Shown here one piece after another: positions 40,883 through 52,204 of a stretch of 64,000 bases of DNA. How positions within the stretch are numbered: the stretch's first letter is position 1; the number at the start of each line of letters is the position of its first letter. The translations under genes and the position numbers were made by a program. The notes beneath the pieces are model-generated. The model was not told the origin of the DNA. It saw nothing but the letters and a program-made list of their open reading frames with translations, and ran no database searches. The DNA comes from Hanleya hanleyi (Eukaryota; Mollusca; Polyplacophora; Lepidopleurida; Hanleyidae): contig JAVTVY010047922.1 in assembly GCA_036873755.1 (NCBI GenBank), forward strand, positions 124,001 to 188,000, read 5' to 3'.

Positions 40883-43453
40883 CCAGCTCAAAAATTTAAT
40901 TCCAAAAATTCACAAAGAAAGGGGCGTTCAAATTTAATGATCGATCCATCAATAGAAAAACTCCGAAAAGACTTTCAACATTTATCATCACTGCTCTCAA
41001 AATTTCCATCTGACCCCCACATTCGTGGCAGATTCTTCTCTCTAAAATCGAAATTAAATAAAGCCACAAGGAAAATTAAGCGAAATCAAAAACAAGAATT
41101 ATACAAAAAGACCCCAAAACCTTCTGGAAAATTCTTGATGAAATTTTAGAAAAGAAAAAAAATGATTTAGAATTTTCAGAAGAGATAGTAAATAAAATAC
41201 ATGAACACTTTATATCACTAAACAAGCAAGACTGGGACGACCGTAAATGTCACCCAGACATTCTGGAAGAAATTAAGATGCTGGAATCAGAAACCCCTAA
41301 TAGTGACAACTTGGACAATCCCATAACCAATAAGGAAATATTATTCTGTATTAGACAACTGAAAAATAACAAAGCGTCGGGCTTAGACCAAATCTCAAAT
41401 GAACTCTTAAAATATGGAAAAGATGTCATTCTTCCTGCACTAAACAAATTGTTTAATGTAATTCTAACTATATATTCCCAACTCACTGGAGTGAAGGATG
41501 TGTAACCCCTATTCATAAAAAAGTGTCAAAATATTCACCTGATAACTATAGAGGTATAACAATTCTTAGCTGTCTTGGTAAACTGTTCTCTTCAATTCTA
41601 AACAACAGATTAACACAGCACCTTGAAACTAATGAAACAATAAAAGATAAACAGTCTGGGTTTCGGAAAAACCGTAGAACATCAGACAATTTATTCATAA
41701 TAAAAACATTGATACAAAAATACACTAGTCAGAAACAAAAACTTTACTTCTGTTTCGTAGATTTTAAGAAGGCATTTGACTCCGTCTGGCATGCACGAAT
41801 ACTTATTAAACTACTGAAATCTGGAATCAATGGGAAATTCTACAACATCATAAAGTCAATCTACCAATCTAACAACACTAGTTTGAAAGTTGGATCGAAT
41901 AGAACTAATTTCTTTCCATCCAACATAGGAGTCAAACAAGGAGATAATATCAGTCCGACTATTTTTAACTTGTTTGTAAATGATTTCGATTTCCCATCTG
42001 CAACATGTAAACCAGTAAAACTAAAATCAAAAGAACTCAATCACCTTTTATGGGCAGACGATCTGTTACTCCTGTCTGAAACTGCTGATGGACTGCAGAC
42101 CTGTTTAAACCATTTGGCCACCTACTGTGACCAATAGCATCTATTCATCAACAGCGAGAAAACAAAAATCATGATAATTAGCAAAGGCCAATCTACAGCC
42201 ACCCTCAGTTTTACACTCAACAATCAGAACATTGAAACAACAAATCAATACACATATCTCGGTTGTACCTTGAACTCTAGTGACAATTTCACACAAACGC
42301 GTGATACTCTTTATAACAAAGCCCTGAAAGCATTGTTCAAACTGCACAAGTCATTTGGCGGCAACAATCCATCACCCACAACATATAACAAATTAGTTGA
42401 TGTTTTGATCAATCCTATCATTTTGTACAATTGTGAAATATGGGGAACTGAATATATCTGTAAGCTCAAACATGATAACATTCATTATTTTGAATTAATC
42501 GACAGAGAAAATTTTGAAAAGCTCCTTACTAAATTCTGCAAATTAAATCTAAGAGTAAATAAATACAGCGTCAATGTAGCTAGTACACAAGAGGCTGATC
42601 GTAATTCTCTAGCAATTGATTTGAAATGCGCAATTATTAAATATTGGCAAGGACTAGAAACTCAATCCGAAAACGCTCTCCTTAAGGATGCATATGACTG
42701 TTCGAAATCATTGTCTGATCGTACTATCACTTGGTTTAGTTACATTCCGGCTCTTTTCGAACACTATTCCCTAAATTTTAATTCCACATCTGCCATTGAT
42801 CCCAACCTTTCTAATGTCGACAAAGGAAAAATGCTCACTATATACAATTCATATAAGGAACAGAGAATCAACTCCTGTGCAAAAATTGATATTCTACAAA
42901 CAACTTCCAGTGCCTGAATCTCTACCAATATACCAAACAGAGACCAGAAACCAGAACTACAGACAGGTAATCATCAAACTTAGAATTAGTACCCATAACC
43001 TAGCAATAGAAAAAGGGAGAAGTAAGAATATAGATAGGAATAACAGACTTTGTAAACTCTGTGCCTTTGACACTATCGAAGACGAGCAACATTTTCTTTG
43101 TGCATGCCCAGGTCTCTCCTCGGTGAGAGAGCCCTTTTTTCTGGGATTGATAAAAAAAATCCTAATTTTATTGCTATGAATACCAAAGAAAAAACTATCT
43201 ATATCATGTCTTGCCCTGAAAACACTGCTCTGCTTATCGGAAAATATGTGCACAAAATGTTTGACAAATGGACAAAGCTAATGTCCTGATCCCCTGCCAG
43301 AAATTGAATTTCACTAAGCTTGCTTGATTTGTTGTTGAAATTCTCTGTTTTTGATTATGTATTGTACTGTCTTGTATCTCATGTTGGGAGTTATCTCCCC
43401 TTAGTTAATGTAACTTTACTTTGACTGTAAATAAATATCGTATCGTATCGTAT
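40883..43453 (+). mobile_element. Second LINE, 5'-truncated, ending in (TATCG)n
   Basis: A decayed non-LTR retrotransposon without an endonuclease domain. The 3' end is an ATATCGTATCGTATCGTAT short-repeat tail, a style seen in I-, Nimb- and jockey-type LINEs rather than poly(A). The sequence on both sides is continuous in the uninterrupted repeat at 35,571-35,600 (TAGTCGCCAGACG...CCTCTTGCA(T/A)ATCGCTCC), which gives the empty site. The exact clade is uncertain. Confidence 0.85.
40960..43289 (+). pseudogene. LINE reverse transcriptase, multiply broken
   Basis: Coding blocks in order: an N-terminal basic region, KNNKASGLDQISNELLK (41,370), YSPDNYRGITILSCLGKLF (41,530), KQSGFRKNRRTSDNL, the catalytic FVDFKKAFDSVWH, GVKQGDNISPTIFNLFVNDF, and the active site LLWADDLLLLSE (42,050). 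A TYLGCTLNSSDNF segment and a C-terminal zinc-knuckle-like C-x2-C...HFLCACPG (about 43,050) follow. The main frame is 41,523-42,917, broken by TAG at 42,136-42,138. Frameshifts occur near 41,105, 41,470, 42,895 and 43,135. The reverse transcriptase aspartates are present, but the gene is dead. Confidence 0.88.
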
Positions 43454-44340
43454 TTTTTTCCACCTCTTGCAAATCGCTCCAAGCCTATTCCTGTTAATTT
43501 CCATACAAACATGTACCACCGCTGGAACCCTGCAATCAGATAATATGTCACAATCTTTACAAGTTACAGACCGACATCAGATCCGACATTCAATATTCAT
43601 CCTTCACCCACAAAAGAATTTCCGCGTCAGTAATCGAAAGATCGGTTTCGTACGCACTCAAATATGCATGAACTGAAAATTTGAACAATGGCTGACTCTT
43701 CAATATTCTGGACATTTTGGGGCCGAAGTAACACGTGTTATGAAAGACTTGCGCAAGTTAAAGCTGTTGCAGACACTATATATCTCACTATTTATTTTCG
43801 ATTTCCAAATTGTTTTTCGTCTTCATGTGCCATTATGTGAATAAGAATACACGCCGCACTGTGAAAATAAATATTGCTGCTCATTCCGCGTGCTGCAACC
43901 GAAATGGGTCATATTCCAAGAGGATATCTTCTTCCATGCGCCAACGTCGCTGTGGGCATCAATCCGTCATGGTACTGTTACCATATATTAATTTTCGCTA
44001 GGCGTTAGCTCACGCGTCCCTCTCTTCTCTCTCAAGTAATTGTTCATAATCTAATTAAATCGTGCATAATATCCTTTTTAATTAATTCGGAATATGTGTG
44101 TTACACAGATGTTGGTAAATTGCTTTTGAGAACTGTGACTATAAGAATCTTACCAAACAATTCTTTCTTTATAGCATGAAGGCCCATAGCATTTAGTAAT
44201 TACCCGATTTTACTCTAGATATTTGTCAAGGCTAGTCGATTGCCGGGCTTCAGCGGATAGATATATTGAAAAAGCATAATATCCTTCTAGGTCCGATGCC
44301 ATCCTGAATGGAACACATTAGCATTCCAACACACGTCTAT
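43454..44340. other. LINE right flank, no gene
   Basis: Begins CACCTCTTGCAAATCGCTCC (repeat shared with 35,590) and then shows no recognisable feature. Confidence 0.35.
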
Positions 44341-44575
44341 GTATTTTTTCTCATGTACTGATAGGACAAATATTGAACAGGTACATGTTATTGAACAGGT
44401 ACAATGAAAGCGTACCTGAGATACAACAAATATCACGAATCGTTAGACTCTTGGTATGTGCTTTAGAATAGGTTAACCGGAAGACTATACTATGAAGTTA
44501 TGTGACTCTGTCAGTATGTCGGCACCTCTTCCAACTTCCCTTATATGTGTTGTAAATAGTATAAATCACGGAAGA
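44341..44575 (+). repeat. Small non-coding repeat with RNA-like module, copy 1
   Basis: Shares with 57,595-57,745 and the inverse of 58,645-58,790: GAGATACAACA(C/A)AT, TCACGAATCGTTAGA, TGCTTTAGAATAGGTTAAC, AAGACTATA, AGTCATGTG or AGTTATGTG, GGCACCTCTTCC and TTATATGTGTTGTAA. The hairpin CAGGTAC/GTACCTG (44,396-44,402 with 44,412-44,418) closes the loop AATGAAAGC, the Naiad loop with one change. The upstream half of the module is disrupted in this copy. Confidence 0.65.
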
Positions 44576-44678
44576 TCCGACAATCTTAATACTTTATTTC
44601 CCCACCATTATTGCATGTTATCAAAGTATTTTTAGATCAAGAATCGGAAGACCATATTCGCATAAAAATATTGACACG

Positions 44679-46790
44679 AAATTTCAATCAGAATCAACAT
44701 CAGCTGCTATCTTGTAAGATGGTGGACACTTTTGGATGCTACCATCAAGGCTGACTGCTCTGATCATTTTGAGGATTTTTTCCAAACAGAACAGCGGTTT
44801 GGCGCAATGGACGTTTAGCTTCAATGTACTAGTGTAATGCGCATATAGGCAATAAAGAATTCCAAACAGACGTTATACAGATACAAATTACCACAAACCG
44901 TAGGCGTGGTCCAAATGGCGAATATGATTAACCTGGAGAATTGGTTACAGTATAAATACTTGATTATTGTGTTTAATAACACAAAGACGTCCATCCAATG
45001 ATCGAATCCACAATACTAGAACTCGAAGCAGGTTGCTAGAGCATGTTGACTTGCAATCGCGTTCAGATCACACATTGAGTACACAGTTCTCATTTATGAA
45101 GATACTCAGCGTCAAAGTAATACCCTTTATCATATTACAAATTATACCTTTTATAATCTTACAAAGTGCCATGATTGTTTATGATAATGGTATTTAATTC
45201 TGGTGGGTGTGTCATGTAAGGTTCTTCAGGCCAAACTTTTACTGAAAAACGACACCTCAAGACTCATAGTTGTACCCAGGAACTCTATTATAGTGCTTTG
45301 TTTAGTGAGTTTACTCGAAAGAGGGACATTATTTCTTTGTATAATTTTAAAAGCCGAATTGTATGGACAGAATAGCTATTGTAGCTAGCCAGGTATTTTA
45401 CCCTCAATAAGTAAAGCTTTTATTATTATATTATAATATATAGCACGTATTCGGGACATCCTTGTCATTGTGCGGACCAACACATACTAGCAAATCTGCG
45501 TGCAATTACCTGGTCTAAGTACATAGTATGCATTGCACCACTGTCCGAACAAGAGGTAATATGCCATGTTATCAGCACATATCCATGTCAAACATAATAG
45601 GATACCACACCAGATATCGCACATTACGCATGGTTACAACTTTTAGCATTTATTATATCAGAATACTTACGAAATTTCAAATGTAATAATTGATGCATTC
45701 GATGTTTTATATGTCTCATATCGATATGGTGGATGTAATTGATGTACGAGATGTGTATTAAAGATTCATTCACGCGTTATTGATAAAATGTTCTGCCGGG
45801 GATTTGAGACTATGAGATGGACATTGGTGAGTGATGAAAAGCGAGTCTGGACGTTGAACCAGGAGAGACGACCTACCGTTCATCTTACTCAGATCTGTTA
45901 CTCTAAAAAATCTCCTTGTTCTATATTTTGGCGTCACACGCATCCACTCAGTTAACGATAACCACAACGGTGAATATACGATTTTATACCATTAAATTCG
46001 TCATATTTATCCCATTAAAGCCTTGATATGTTGACGGTAATGAAAGAAATGTGCACAAATCCGAAACACCTTATCAGCATGTGACATTACTGGTATATCT
46101 TCGGAATATGTTCATCAATATTTTGTATCCAGTAGGAGGCGACAATAATGTAAACATGGCGTTCTAAAATCGTTAAATTGAGATTTGGTACCTGGTTATC
46201 TAATATCTTCTTGGTCATATCGGATTGTTTCATTATAATGATAGAGATATAGCGCAGCCATATGCCCTGATTTGTTTAATATCGGATGTTAATGATGTGT
46301 CGATATGAGAAACTCTGGTCTTATGGATTGAAACTTTATCGGTTTGAAGATAATCCCGAACAGTTCATGGATTACCCAACTGAATAGATTCACATGATAT
46401 GACAAGCAGCTACAGTTGCTTTTATACATGGGGAAAGCGCATTGTCAATTCGGATGAAAGCGTCTGCCGATGTATACGTAGGTGCAGAATCAGGAGGTTG
46501 ACTTCGTATGAATAATCATCTCGCATTAACGTTGGTTGGGGGTCATAAAATCTGACCGGTGACATTTAACAAACAAAGTCACAGTTTTATTATCCACCAA
46601 GCTTCAGGTATTAATAGTTAATATCAATATCAACTCGCAATCATCGTCAGATCTGTAAGTTATATCACAGTGTAGGGAAGAGTCGTAAAATTAAGATAGT
46701 TCTTTACTACTGGGCAGATGTTGCATGGGGGTGATCATGCGTGGCGATTCCGAAACAGTGCGAAAGATATTTGAAAGCGTCTCCATTAAT
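44679..46790 (+). repeat. Repeat LR, copy B
   Basis: Left part matches 1-260, right part (46,150-46,790) matches 4,929-5,290 and 5,900-6,170, same orientation. 45,670-45,880 resembles 35,260-35,720 and 48,095-48,290 at lower identity. Copy B lacks the LINE, so it serves as the empty-site reference. No conserved frame was found. Confidence 0.65.
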
Positions 46791-47045
46791 CGTTTTTCCT
46801 CCAATCGAGAATTGTCGTTGGTTTTCCCGAAGAAATCCCGATCATATCGGAAATCCTTCGAATGTCGAGAGAAATATAAAAAAAAAAACGAAATCGTTTT
46901 CAAAATTCTCGATCGATTTTCTCGATATCGTTTTCTATTCGTCTTTTTTTTACTCATAGAGAATCAATGGTTTTATGTTAATCGAGCGAATGTCGAGACA
47001 TTTTGATCGATAAAGCTTCGAGAGAATATCGCGAAACCATCGAGA
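46790..47045. repeat. TCGA/CGAT-rich low-complexity tract
   Basis: Dense TCGA, CGAT and TTTTCTCGAT words in a background of A and T runs, ending GAATATCGCGAAACCATCGAG. A shorter stretch of similar composition lies at 47,885-47,960. The many short self-complementary words make several frames open by chance. Confidence 0.5.
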
Positions 47046-47989
47046 GGCGAATGAATAAAATCACGTCATTCACAGATTAACAGCTGTGTGAGAGTGCTAC
47101 ATAGAGTATACGCCCACGTAAAATTTAGCTGCATCTGCTGCTTTAACAACGTAATGCTATCATACCATGTCATCGCGATTTTAAAATAAACTGCACTGAA
47201 TTATCACATTTTCCTACGAAGTAGGCTCTCATTTGCAAGTTGTCCGGTAATGAGTGATGAGTGAGCCAGTGAGTCCATCTGAATCGTTTTGTCGGTAAAA
47301 TAAGGAGAACCGTTGACATTAGAAACTAGATTTTTGGCATGAACGTGCATTTGGGGACTGTTACCAATAAGTTCTGAGCTGACCTACTTTTGAAGAAAAT
47401 CTGACCTATTTAACATTATGCTTGGACCCCAATCATCTAGGTGACCTCTAACATTACGCTTGGACCTGCAAGTCATCTTCCTCACCCTACTTCGTAGGTC
47501 ATGTGACGTTAGTCACACTACTCATGTTCATAAACTTTATTTATCGCGCTTGATACGTATTTCAGCTATTATCAGTCCGGTTAAAAATCCGACCGCCCAA
47601 ACGATGCATCTTTGGTCTGGACTATTTCCAATCAAACAGGGACTATCGTCGGCCTTATATCTGATTTTCAGACATGTTCGATCTATAATAAGGGACACGT
47701 ACATTGAGAATATACATCTATGAATTTATGTATTATGGGTCTATCAGTGATGCCGAGCACATTTATGGGATATTCAGGTGTGCATAGAATCAGTAACCAG
47801 CTTCCCTAGTCTACGGGTATATGACAGCAATGTTACTTGATCGGCAGGGCACAAGGCTAGGCGAAGACAAAAGCGGCACTACTTTCAATCGGTTTTTAAT
47901 CGTTTTTTATCCAGTGAGAACAATTCTCGAAGAATTCTCGACTGATTCGCGATATGGTTTTTCTTTCGGACTAATGGCTGATGTGAAAA
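47046..47989. other. No gene recognised
   Basis: Contains a short imperfect direct repeat near 47,415 and 47,450 (AACATTA(T/C)GCTTGGACC). Open frames are short and unrecognised. Confidence 0.3.
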
Positions 47990-49960
47990 TTTTCCGTACC
48001 ACGATGCTAGTTATACTAATTTGCTCTCCATTTAACTATTTAGAAATACCACACAATACACATTGTTATACTCTTCTAGATTATCGCAATACTCCCGAAA
48101 ATTCAAATTTAATAATTAATTCATTCAAGGCATCATACGACGTCTCTTATGATCGTGGCAGATTAGTGATCGAGATGGGTATTAAAGATCTGCGTGTTAC
48201 GGACAAACTGTTCTGCTTAGGATTTGTTGCTTTATGGCCCAAAACGACAATGTTATTCCACATTTATGAGCGATGGAAAACGTTCCCGGACGTTGAACCG
48301 GGGAAAACGGTTAAAGCTTTGTACAGATTCATACGTTGACACGATTTTATCAAATAATTGCCAGATTTGAATCTCCTTTAATCATATTGAAGGTGTTGCA
48401 CAAATCCTACACACACTGTTATTAGAATGCGAGTCATACCCCCAACACAACACGAATGTGGAGGCCATTGTAACAATACGGGTGGATCGTTGACATGTAT
48501 TCAGCAGCAGTTTGTCTTCAAAGGGAGGAGACAATAAATACGAACATGGATATGGGGTTCTAAAATGATTCATGTACGCGGGCTATCATACTAATATAAT
48601 CTCTATTATCAGATGGTTTCATTATAACGACAGATTCATAGCTTTGTCATATGCCCTATTTTAACTAATGCTGGATGCTACTGATTCGTTTTGGCACTTT
48701 ATCGATTTGATGAAAATGCCGGGCATTGCATGGATTACAGAACACTGAATACATTCACTGACTATGATAAACAGCTAGCGTTGTTGTTCTGCTCGCTGTT
48801 ATCTATGATGAAGGCTTCTAAGGATGTATATACGTAAGTTTCAAGTCAACCCCAACAAGGACGATATATTATATTATTTAGATTGGTAACAATTATAACA
48901 GAAACACTTTGCATATAAAAAAGGTTGCATTTATGAAAGGGTACACATTCTTGGAAAAGGGCTGAATAACGGAAGTCGAAACCGATTCCAACAATATGCT
49001 ATCCACATAAAAGAGAACACAATACTGATGGCAAGATATATGACAAAAATAGTGAACGTTTATATAGAATACTATACTGGCAATAACTAGATGATCAAAA
49101 CACGTTGCAATGGTCTGCTTGGGGCTAATGGATGTCGCGTTTCCCAGATTGAAGATTGGCATTGTGCAAACAAAAAATATCGTCGATTCGGTGGATTTGA
49201 CGAATAAAGGAACCGAGGTTCATCATAGCTGAATTATTTTTATACCAGCAACATTGCCTTGTATAGTCAGGTTTCTTGAAATCATTAAAAGGATGAGAGC
49301 ATGGGACGCCGGGACATTATTATGATGAACAATTTCGTATGGCTAATGATCGCCCGTCGTTGTCATAATCACCTCCCTTTAATGTTGAATGATGGCCATG
49401 AAATCTGACAGGTGACATTTAAGGAACAATACAATCGCGGCTGTGTTCTTTACCAATCTTCAGGTACAAACAGTTAATATCAACTCCCAATCATCATCAG
49501 ATCTGGGGTAAGCTTATCTCACGGCTCGTAACGTTATGATACTTCATTTATTGCAACCTCGCACCCTCGCATTTATTTCCGTGGAGCGAGGCAGTCACAT
49601 GGCGAGACTGAAAAGCGACGTTGCGAGGTTGAATTATTCTTTCTGCCTTGCCACCTCGCGCTGTAGCTTCGCTATCACGCTAACTCGCAATGAATGCAAG
49701 AGAACGAGATTGCGAGCTGACCTTATCCGGTTTCCAAATTCATTAGTACTGTGCAGATATTGATAAAGCGTGGCGATTCATATACAATCAGTGCAGACTT
49801 TAGCCGGCTTGTTAAGCAGAGAAAATATACGGTGTGCATAAACATCCCATCTGAATCAGGATAATAGCTTCACACACCATATATTGCATTCAGTATGCAG
49901 TTCACTTAAAGACGAATTTCAAATTTATTTTAGTCAGCTCTGACACACGAACGCTATTTG
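47990..49960 (+). repeat. Repeat LR, copy C, with a private 200-bp insert
   Basis: The longest uninterrupted copy. It links the segments seen separately in copies D (48,095-48,670) and A (48,540-49,960). Between about 49,548 and 49,745 it holds sequence absent from copies A and B. That insert has inverted arms GCAACCTCGC (49,553) and TTGCGAGGTTG (49,621) and many CTCGC/GCGAG words. The 172-codon frame at 47,821-48,339 spans the left edge and is interrupted in the other copies, so I do not call it a gene. Confidence 0.65.
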
Positions 49961-50379
49961 ACCACTTGCAACTCCCTGTCCAGAATTTCATACACCCACT
50001 TGTTGCTGTCGTTTTATTATGAGAATTATTATCTCGCTATAATTGTAGTAACTGTCTCTGTTTACTTTGTTTGTTTGGTTGTTTGTCTGGCCGGTCCGTA
50101 TGACCACCGTTTTGATCGAAATGTCATGAAACTTCCCCATGACGATATTGGGGTCACTGTGGGCAACTTGATATCAGATTAGCTATAGGTTTGGAAAAGT
50201 GACTTAAAATCGAAACAAATTCATAAGCGGTATTTAACGGGATTCATGAAAATACAATATACATGCAATCCGGACAATCCATTGAGCCATGATTTCAAAA
50301 TCTCCGCTATATCCCCACATGACCGCGAGGTGAACGTGAATATGTGGAAGGCAATCATTCCCAATAATACAGTTTGTCT
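49961..50379. other. No gene recognised
   Basis: Nothing beyond short frames. The 174-codon plus-strand frame at 50,246-50,770 starts here but runs opposite to the better-looking minus-strand reading described next. Confidence 0.3.
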
Positions 50380-51002
50380 TCAGATTAATATACAACTAGT
50401 CTCGGCCACAATGGTTGGTGCAGTGGTTAAAATCGAAACTTTGACAGAACAGCGTGGTTTTGGCGAATCAGGTTGGGTCTTGAGTATTTCTTTTGATTGT
50501 ACACGAATCTTTGACGGATCACCTGTTTTATTGATCTTCGGTCGACCATCTACCTGTAATAGAATTCGAATAGTGGACCATTTCAGACGAACTATCATTA
50601 ATCTATGCAAATTCATGGGAACGTCAATGCGAATCAAAAACGATTTTCTGTCCAAAATACTTTCGATGGATATCTTTTCAAATTTGAAAAAATGCTTACA
50701 ACCACATTGTAGTCAGTCGATATTCATTGGTATGCTGGGTTTCCACGTCGAGCGTCACTTCTTGGCGTAAAACCCCATGGTATTCTACTCATCAGGTTCT
50801 GTTGTAAAGAAATCGGGATACTGTCAATTTTTATCAGAAACGCAGCTTCCAATCGCGTCAAGTGTATTGTGTGAACACCTCTTGCCGCAAATATACGATA
50901 CTTCGCCTCCCACAAGTGTTCCATGACTTTAAGATCTAAGGTACTTGGTTGATGGGCTATGATTTTTACATAACAGATTAAAGGAACTTCCCCAACGTGC
51001 AA
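50380..51002 (-). pseudogene. Unknown protein-like segment, copy P (minus)
   Basis: Two adjoining minus-strand frames (51,002-50,724 and 50,655-50,380) read as ordinary protein, for example DLKVMEHLWEAKYRIFAARG and KVSILTTAPTIVAETS. Diverged sequence of the same order recurs on the plus strand at 51,565-51,880 (AAGAGGTGTTCACAC, then TTCTGTCAAAGTTTCG and CACCAACCATTGTGGCCGAGACT). I recognise no family. It may be an old transposon gene or duplicated host exons. Confidence 0.35.
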
Positions 51003-51229
51003 CTCTGATGTACAGGTGCATTATTTTTTATGTTGCATTTTAGTTCTCAATCGTGGAACTAACGCAAAAACTCATGGTCCTCCCGTATGGATTCCTGAAA
51101 CGCATCCTAGTGGCATTTTATTGAGAAGCAAGATTAGATTATTAGAAGAATTGTATTGCGATCGCCAATTTGAATCAGCCAACTCTTATGGCAACTGTCT
51201 TTCGTGTTTATGGTTGACTCTACATCTTC

Positions 51230-51388
51230 ATGGCACAATATGTTGAGCTTAAATTGTCATACCTCACTTTGGAGAAGAAAACCGTAGCTCGACAGCAACA
51301 ACATGCTGAAACCACCGATCAGCTGCCAGACAATGTCAATACGGGAGAGATACGAACCGTGGACGGCGACGATGTTGGGTTAAATTGA
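51230..51388 (+). CDS. Short protein-like frame, 52 residues
   Basis: ATG at 51,230 opens MAQYVELKLSYLTLEKKTVA followed by a polar tail rich in Gln, Asp and Thr and a stop at 51,386-51,388. The composition looks coding. No family is recognised. A TTTTTTATGTTGCATTTTAG at about 51,025 could be an upstream splice acceptor, with an open frame from there to 51,246 in another phase. Confidence 0.25.
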   Translation: MAQYVELKLSYLTLEKKTVARQQQHAETTDQLPDNVNTGEIRTVDGDDVGLN

Positions 51389-51564
51389 GCTTAGATACAA
51401 GTCGCCTGTGCTGTCATCTTCCTTTCATCAGGATCTGTGGCCTTGTTAATATGTCCGGGAGACATTTGGTTAAAAAACATGTTTTGAGGTCTGACCCCAG
51501 CCTCCTAAATTCCCCGATTCAAACACCAGAAAACACATATCCAAGCAGCCTGGCCGTATATTTA

Positions 51565-51880
51565 TGACAAGAGGTGTTCACACTATTCTCGTAAAGCAAT
51601 TTGCATACCTTGGCATTTTATGCCCATAATTAACGCCCAAGGCGGAAAGTCAGCACACGTAGGATCATTAAATTACCACGATGTGGTCGCATACAGTTTC
51701 TAATTCCAAAGGTTACCAGTGTCACTTTCTCGGGCGGAAAAAATGATTTTCATTCGTATTGCTGTTCCCTAGAATTTGCATAGATTTAATCAATCAAATT
51801 CGCCAGAAACACACTGTTCTGTCAAAGTTTCGGATTTTTTTTACCAATGCACCAACCATTGTGGCCGAGACTGTATAAGA
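51565..51880 (+). pseudogene. Unknown protein-like segment, copy Q (plus)
   Basis: Inverted, diverged counterpart of 50,400-50,890. Frames are broken. It is useful mainly as evidence that the unit is a repeat or a duplicated gene piece. Confidence 0.3.
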
Positions 51881-51985
51881 TGCAGTGTGATAAATGGAAT
51901 TAAATTAAACAGGACAGATAACGCATCGGTTATAGAGTGGGGTTTTGTCATTCAGAGTGTTTTATTAATTTTGTTACGTCTGACC

Positions 51986-52204
51986 TCAATTTTGGTCGAT
52001 GTCTGCCAGGGAACACACTTCATCTTTTTTCGTATTGTTTTTTTCAATGGCGGTTATCTCTTCAAACTGTTTTGTTTGGACATTTGCCGATTTTACTGCG
52101 GCCCAGTTCGGCTTCAGAGATTTTCCCGTCTTCATACGATCTAATGCTTCACGACATTCTTTATAAGAGGGTTCACTTTCACACTTTCTATTCTTCTGAT
52201 GAAT
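51986..52204 (-). CDS. Short protein-like frame on minus, 72 residues
   Basis: Open from after a TAA at 52,205-52,207 to a TGA at 51,986-51,988. It reads KCESEPSYKECREALDRMKT and then a Lys/Asn-rich segment with NWAAVKSANVQTKQFEEITA. Charged and helical-looking, it lacks an initiating Met, so it may be an exon. No family is recognised. The plus-strand Phe/Leu-rich frames over it are its shadows. Confidence 0.3.
   Translation of the reverse strand: MHQKNRKCESEPSYKECREALDRMKTGKSLKPNWAAVKSANVQTKQFEEITAIEKNNTKKDEVCSLADIDQN

Noticed and set aside
47821..48339. 172-codon frame with an ordinary-looking translation
   Set aside because: The homologous stretch at 35,260-35,800 does not keep the frame, and its left part lies outside the repeat.
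50246..50770. 174-codon plus-strand frame
   Set aside because: The opposite strand gives a reading better supported by the diverged copy at 51,565-51,880. I treat the plus frame as its shadow.
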